From positions 310,001-374,000 of the forward strand of contig NZ_ATXF01000005.1 of assembly GCF_000421545.1 (NCBI RefSeq): a stretch of 64,000 bases of DNA. Direction: 5' to 3'. Below the pieces are notes generated by a model that saw only the letters and a list, made by a program, of their open reading frames with translations, had not been told where the DNA came from and made no database searches. The DNA comes from Agromyces italicus DSM 16388 (GTDB lineage Bacteria; Actinomycetota; Actinomycetes; Actinomycetales; Microbacteriaceae). Made by a program: the position numbers and the translations under genes. This document shows, in pieces, positions 59,932-64,000 of this stretch (positions within the stretch are counted from its first letter, which is position 1; every line of letters starts with the position of its first letter).

Positions 59932-60299
59932 CGGGCGGCCTCCTCGGGGGCGAACTGCGCGGTCTCGATCTCGTCGCGGATCTCTTCGGCGATCGGGTCG
60001 AGGCGGCGGTTGGCGTAGCTGACGTACCAGGTGGTGACCGCGAAGGTCGTGACGACCTGCGCAAGGCCGAGCAGCATCGCGACGTTCACGTTGCCCCAGA
60101 CGGGCGTCGACATGAAGTCGTGCGCGTAGCTCGCGAGCAGCACGTAGGCGAGATACCAGACCAGGCAGGCGGCGAGCACCGGGAAGACGAACCTCCGGTG
60201 CCTCGAACGCAACTGCTGGAACTCGGGGGATTGTTGCACCGCGCGGAAGTCGACGGGCGGGGCCGTCTCGTTCTCCGCGCTCAGGGCGTCGTTGCCCAT
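59928..60299 (-). CDS. DUF485 membrane protein (symporter partner)
   Basis: A 123-residue DUF485 protein with two spans (RFVFPVLAACLVWYLAYVLL and VAMLLGLAQVVTTFAVTTWY) and the diagnostic FQQLRSRHRRFVFP segment before span 1. In many bacteria DUF485 genes precede actP-type symporters and the two proteins act together. ATG at 60299 has AAGGAGA upstream. First gene of a two-gene operon. Confidence 0.92.
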   Translation of the reverse strand: MGNDALSAENETAPPVDFRAVQQSPEFQQLRSRHRRFVFPVLAACLVWYLAYVLLASYAHDFMSTPVWGNVNVAMLLGLAQVVTTFAVTTWYVSYANRRLDPIAEEIRDEIETAQFAPEEAAR

Positions 60300-60508
60300 G
60301 GCGTCTCCTTCATCGGGGTCGTGTTCTTCAGGAGCGGCGGCGGGGTCGCCACCGCTGCGCTGCGTGCGCCCCACTCTGGCGTGCACCGCAGGCGGCGTGG
60401 GGCCCGTGCCGTTCGTCGTCGCCGAACGGCGTCGACGGTGCGACGAACGGCGCAGCGGCGCCGACGAGCGACGACCGTGGGGGCGGGTGAACGGTTACGC
60501 TGGCCTGC

Positions 60509-61699
60509 ATGCCCGAGTCGATGCTGCTCGCCGCCGCACTCGGCGCACTCGGCGGGGCGCTCGCGGTCGGGCTCGTGCTGTTCCTGCGGCGACTCGTGCT
60601 CGCCTCGAAAGAACTCGGCACCGACGCCGAGCAGGCCACCTACCAGACGCTGCACCTCGCCTCACGGGCGGCGAAGCACCTGCGCGGCGGCATCGACGGC
60701 CCCGACGCGCAGCGCGCCGGCAAGCACCTGCGCGCGCTGCTCGGCGCCGACAGTCTCGCGATCGCCGACCGTGCGGGCACGATCGCGATCGACGGCGACG
60801 ATGCCGTGCGCCAACTCGCCGAACGGCTCGTCGGCGAGGTGCTCGCCGGCGGTCGTGCGCAGGTGCAGCGCCGGATCCCGGTCGGCGCGTGGGAGACCGA
60901 CGCGGTCGCCGCGCCCATCGTCGGCCGCACCGGTCCGGTCGGTGCGATCGTCGCGTTCGCCTCGCCCGTTCGGGCGGGCCTCGTGCGCGCGACCGGCGAG
61001 GTCGCCGACTGGGTGGCCGCGCAGGTCGAGCTGGGCGAGCTGGATGCCTCGCGCGCGGCCCTCGCCGAAGCCGAGGTGCGTGCGCTCCGCGCCCAGATCA
61101 GCCCGCACTTCATCTACAACTCGCTCAACGCGATCGCCTCGTTCATCAACACCGACCCGCAGAAGGCCCGCGAGCTCGTGCTCGAGTTCGCCGACTTCAC
61201 GAGGTACTCGTTCCGACGGCACGGCGACTTCACGACCGTCGCCGAAGAGCTGCGTTCGATCGACAGCTACCTGCGACTCGAACGTGCCCGCTTCGGCGAG
61301 CGGCTCAAGGTGACGCTGCAGATCGCCCCCGAGGTGCTGTCGACGGTCGTGCCGTTCCTGTCGATCCAGCCGCTCGTCGAGAATGCCGTGCGCCACGGGC
61401 TCGAGTCGAAGGAGGGTGGCGGGCGCATCACGATCGAGGCCGCCGACTCGGGCGCCTACGCCGAACTCAGCGTCGAGGACGACGGCGTCGGCATCGACCC
61501 CGAAGTGCTCGCCGGAGTGCTTGCGGGTGCGCCCGCCGGCGGCGAGCACGTGGGGCTCCGCAACGTCGATGCGCGGCTCCGGCAGGTCTACGGCGAGGAG
61601 TACGGCCTCGTCGTCGAGACGAACCTCGGCGCCGGCACCCTCGTGCGCATGCGCGTGCCGAAGGCGGGCCCCCGCCGTGATGGGAGGATCACCCCATGA
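60509..61699 (+). CDS. LytS-type sensor histidine kinase
   Basis: A 396-residue kinase with one N-terminal TM helix (LLAAALGALGGALAVGLVLF), a GAF-like sensor region (about 50-180) and the LytS His-kinase domain. The phospho-acceptor His is in ALRAQISPHFIYNSLNAIAS, the N-box in QPLVENAVRHGLESK, and G-box in EHVGLRNVDARLRQ. Only one TM span: unlike LytS/BtsS it lacks the multi-span sensor, so it probably reads a cytoplasmic ligand. Cotranscribed with the LytTR regulator and a symporter. Confidence 0.9.
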   Translation: MPESMLLAAALGALGGALAVGLVLFLRRLVLASKELGTDAEQATYQTLHLASRAAKHLRGGIDGPDAQRAGKHLRALLGADSLAIADRAGTIAIDGDDAVRQLAERLVGEVLAGGRAQVQRRIPVGAWETDAVAAPIVGRTGPVGAIVAFASPVRAGLVRATGEVADWVAAQVELGELDASRAALAEAEVRALRAQISPHFIYNSLNAIASFINTDPQKARELVLEFADFTRYSFRRHGDFTTVAEELRSIDSYLRLERARFGERLKVTLQIAPEVLSTVVPFLSIQPLVENAVRHGLESKEGGGRITIEAADSGAYAELSVEDDGVGIDPEVLAGVLAGAPAGGEHVGLRNVDARLRQVYGEEYGLVVETNLGAGTLVRMRVPKAGPRRDGRITP

Positions 61700-62442
61700 T
61701 CTCCGTGCTCATCGCCGACGACGAGCAGCCCGCGATCGACGAGCTGGCGTTCCTGCTCGGTCAGGATCCCCGCATCGGCGTCATCCATCAGGCCTCGTCG
61801 GGCGCCGAGGCGATCCGGCTGCTCACCCGTGAGCCGGTCGACGCGGCGTTCCTCGACATCCACATGCCGGGCCTCACCGGATTCGACCTCGCCAGGGCGC
61901 TTGCCCGGTTCGAGCACCGGCCGGTGCTCGTGTTCGTCACGGCCGACGAGGAGGGTGCGCTCGAGGCGTTCGACCTCGAAGCCGTCGACTACCTGCTGAA
62001 GCCCGTGCGCACCGAGCGCCTGCACCGCTCGATCGGGCGCGTGGTCGAGGCGATCAAGTCGGGCGCTGCGGGGAGGGTCCTGCTCGAGGCATCCGCACCG
62101 CCCGAGATGATCGCGGTCACCCTCGGCGGAACGACGCGGATGATCCGCCGCGACGACGTGCGTTACGTGCAGGCGCAGGGCGACTACGCCCGGCTGCACA
62201 CCGAGGAGGCGAGCTACCTCGTGCGCGTGCCGATGGCCGACCTCGAGCGGCAGTGGGCCGACGCCGGGTTCGTGCGGGTGCACCGCTCGTACCTCGTCGC
62301 GCTCGCGCACGTCGGGCGCGTGAGACTCGGCGCCGACCACCCGAGCGTGACCGTCGGCCAGGCCGAGCTGCCGGTGAGCCGCCGACTCCTGCCGGGCCTG
62401 CGCGACCGGCTCGAGCAGGCGAAACTGCGGGCACGCCCGTGA
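61696..62442 (+). CDS. LytTR-type response regulator
   Basis: A 248-residue regulator: receiver domain (about 1-120) with phospho-acceptor Asp in AAFLDIHMPGLTG, acidic pair in LIADDEQPA, Lys in DYLLKPVR; then a LytTR DNA-binding domain (about 145-245) with VRYVQAQGDYARLHT and FVRVHRSYLVAL. It starts with ATG overlapping the kinase stop. Likely controls one or both symporter modules beside it. Confidence 0.95.
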   Translation: MISVLIADDEQPAIDELAFLLGQDPRIGVIHQASSGAEAIRLLTREPVDAAFLDIHMPGLTGFDLARALARFEHRPVLVFVTADEEGALEAFDLEAVDYLLKPVRTERLHRSIGRVVEAIKSGAAGRVLLEASAPPEMIAVTLGGTTRMIRRDDVRYVQAQGDYARLHTEEASYLVRVPMADLERQWADAGFVRVHRSYLVALAHVGRVRLGADHPSVTVGQAELPVSRRLLPGLRDRLEQAKLRARP

Positions 62443-62816
62443 GCGAGGAGCAACCGCGGCGGGTGCGCGTCACCGCTCCGCGTAGGGATGCGGGCGCGGC
62501 ATCCGAGCCGCCGAGCGGGCGCGCCGACCGTCGCGAGCCCGACGACGTCCAGGGCGTCTACGTGCGCTCGCTCATCCGCTCGCAGCTGCGGCTGGCGCTC
62601 ACCGTCGCCGCCGGCTTCATCGTCGCGACGGTGCTGTTCGTCATCGCGATCGCCCTCGTGCCCGACCTCGATCGCACCCTCGTCGTGGGCGTGCCGGTGT
62701 CGTGGCTCCTGCTCGGCTTCGGCGTCTACCCGCTCGCGATCACGGTGGGCGTGCTCTATCTGCGGGCGGCATCCCGCAACGAGGCACGCTACCGCGCCCT
62801 CTCGGAGGACTCGTGA
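62439..62816 (+). CDS. DUF485-like small membrane protein
   Basis: A 125-residue protein with a charged N-terminal 40 residues and two spans (LRLALTVAAGFIVATVLFVI and WLLLGFGVYPLAITVGVLYL). Its position between a regulator and a symporter, and the two-span layout, parallel the DUF485-symporter pair at 58300-60299, though the sequence match to DUF485 is weak. GTG at 62439 overlaps the regulator stop (GTGA). Confidence 0.78.
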   Translation: MSEEQPRRVRVTAPRRDAGAASEPPSGRADRREPDDVQGVYVRSLIRSQLRLALTVAAGFIVATVLFVIAIALVPDLDRTLVVGVPVSWLLLGFGVYPLAITVGVLYLRAASRNEARYRALSEDS

Positions 62817-64000
62817 ACCCGGCGATCGGCTACATCGCGATCGTCGCGGTCGCGCTCGTCTCGGCGGTGATCGGGTTCTACGGCCTGCGGGTCTCGCGCA
62901 CGACGAGCGACTTCTACGTCGCGAGCCGCACGGTGCGCCCGTGGTGGAACGCCTCCGCGATCGGCGGCGAGTACCTCTCGGCGGCCTCGTTCCTCGGCAT
63001 CGCGGGGCTCATCCTGCTCACGGGAGCGTCAGCGCTGTGGTTCCCGATCGGCTACACGGCCGGGTATCTCATGCTGCTGCTCTTCGTCGCGGCACCGCTG
63101 CGGCGAAGCGGCGCGTACACGATCCCCGATTTCACCGAGGCGCGCCTCGAATCGCTGACGGCCCGGCGGGTGACGAGCCTGCTCGTGATCGTGGTCGGCT
63201 GGTTCTACATCGTGCCGCAGCTGCAAGGGGCCGCCCTCACGGTGCGGATCACGACAGGGCTGCCGTCGTGGGCCGGCTCGCTCGCGGTCGCGGTCATCGT
63301 GGCCGTCGTCGTCGCCGCGGGCGGCATGCGCGCGATCACCTTCGTGCAGGCGTTCCAGTTCTGGCTCAAGCTCACCGCGCTCGCGGTGCCGGTGGTCGCG
63401 CTGCTGCTCGTCGTCGGCGCTGGGGATGCCACGGCCGAGCTGCCGCCGGTCGCGGCGTTTCCGCCCGCGGCGGGCCCCGGCGACCTCGACGTGTACCGCA
63501 CCGTCTCGCTCATGGTCGCCCTGCTCTTCGGCACGCTCGGGCTCCCTCACGTGCTGGTGCGCTTCTACACGAACCCCGACGGGGCCGCGGCGCGGCGTAC
63601 GACGGTCATCGTGCTCGTGCTGCTCAGCGTCTTCTACCTCTTCCCGACCGTGTTCGGCTTCCTCGGCCGTGCCTTCGCGCCCGACCTCGCGGCACCGGGC
63701 GACGCCGACGCGCTCATCCTGCTGCTGCCCGATCGTCTGGTGCCGGGCCCGCTCGGCGATCTCCTGACGGCCCTCGTGATCGCCGGTGCGTTCGCCGCGT
63801 TCCTCTCGACCTCCTCGGGGCTCGTCGTCTCGCTCGCGGGCGTCATCAGCCAGGATCTGCTGGGCGGCAGCGTGCGCGGCTTCCGCATCGCCGCCATCGT
63901 GTCGACCGTCGTACCGCTCGTCGTCGCGCTCGCCACCGAGTCGGCCGGGCTCGCCGGCAGTGTCGGGCTCGTGTTCGCGTTCACGGCGTCGACGCTCTGC
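62813..64000 (+). CDS. Sodium:solute symporter (ActP-like), partial at right edge
   Basis: At least 396 residues of an SSS-family symporter, cut by the window edge. It matches the symporter at 58300 in its first half: GEYLSAASFLGIAGLILLTG, WFYIVPQLQGAALTVRITTG, LPHVLVRFYTNPDGAAAR. GTG at 62813 overlaps the stop of the small membrane protein, so the four genes from 60509 are one operon. Substrate class (short-chain carboxylate) is inferred from family. Confidence 0.9.
   Translation, partial: MNPAIGYIAIVAVALVSAVIGFYGLRVSRTTSDFYVASRTVRPWWNASAIGGEYLSAASFLGIAGLILLTGASALWFPIGYTAGYLMLLLFVAAPLRRSGAYTIPDFTEARLESLTARRVTSLLVIVVGWFYIVPQLQGAALTVRITTGLPSWAGSLAVAVIVAVVVAAGGMRAITFVQAFQFWLKLTALAVPVVALLLVVGAGDATAELPPVAAFPPAAGPGDLDVYRTVSLMVALLFGTLGLPHVLVRFYTNPDGAAARRTTVIVLVLLSVFYLFPTVFGFLGRAFAPDLAAPGDADALILLLPDRLVPGPLGDLLTALVIAGAFAAFLSTSSGLVVSLAGVISQDLLGGSVRGFRIAAIVSTVVPLVVALATESAGLAGSVGLVFAFTASTLC

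Overview
The window is a high-GC, gene-dense actinobacterial chromosome segment, most likely from the family Microbacteriaceae (Agromyces or Microbacterium type; this is inference). Supporting traits are the very high GC, many GTG starts, probable leaderless genes, ATGA/GTGA gene overlaps, a glutamine-dependent PurS/PurQ/PurL set, a DUF3817 protein and a whole phosphonate cluster of actinobacterial type. I saw no rRNA, tRNA, CRISPR array, prophage or complete insertion sequence.

Layout. 1-3.2 kb: edge of a dihydrodipicolinate-synthase-family gene, a two-domain VOC dioxygenase with an operator-like palindrome on its start codon, a degraded RHS/RelE toxin remnant, and a MOSC protein. 3.1-13.2 kb: a sialic-acid catabolic operon on the minus strand (lyase, ManNAc kinase, ManNAc-6-P epimerase, dipeptide-type ABC importer with a permease-ATPase fusion), a divergent GntR/FadR regulator, and an acetyl-esterase with a related operator. 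13.2-14.9 kb: tatA, a LuxR-type regulator with a degenerate receiver, and a TetR regulator. 15.0-18.3 kb: a tryptophan-to-anthranilate operon (kynA, an amidohydrolase, kynU). 18.5-19.6 kb: purS-purQ; purL lies 18 kb further on (37.5-39.8 kb). 19.6-30.9 kb: mostly single genes (M14 peptidase, flavoprotein, catalase plus Fur-type regulator, CoA ligase, apt, shikimate-dehydrogenase-like protein, MFS transporter).

31.0-36.9 kb: a six-gene operon of a diverged S-adenosylhomocysteinase homologue, a deaminase-type amidohydrolase, a DUF985 cupin and a polar-amino-acid-type ABC importer whose binding protein is frameshifted; this is the best candidate for an undescribed pathway. 40.9-42.5 kb: an erm-type 23S rRNA methyltransferase behind a structured leader with a possible 9-residue leader peptide. 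42.6-49.4 kb: a phosphonate operon (phnD, phnC, fused phnE, HpnW-type FAD oxidoreductase, PhnX-like hydrolase, HpnZ-type dehydrogenase). 49.6-56.5 kb: chorismate mutase/SDR operon, two ABC export systems (one under a YtrA-type GntR regulator with a strong palindromic operator) and an EamA exporter. 56.6-57.9 kb: an AAA ATPase with two operator boxes over its promoter. 58.3-64.0 kb: a LytS/LytTR two-component system between two oppositely oriented symporter modules, the second cut by the window edge.

Two dispersed repeat families run through the window. One (about ten sites) carries GTCTCGA and CTCCTCRACC cores in inverted pairs and has entered the coding sequence of phnE as an interdomain linker. 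The other is a 74-nt hairpin element present twice; one copy supplies the apparent start codon of the amidohydrolase in the kyn operon.
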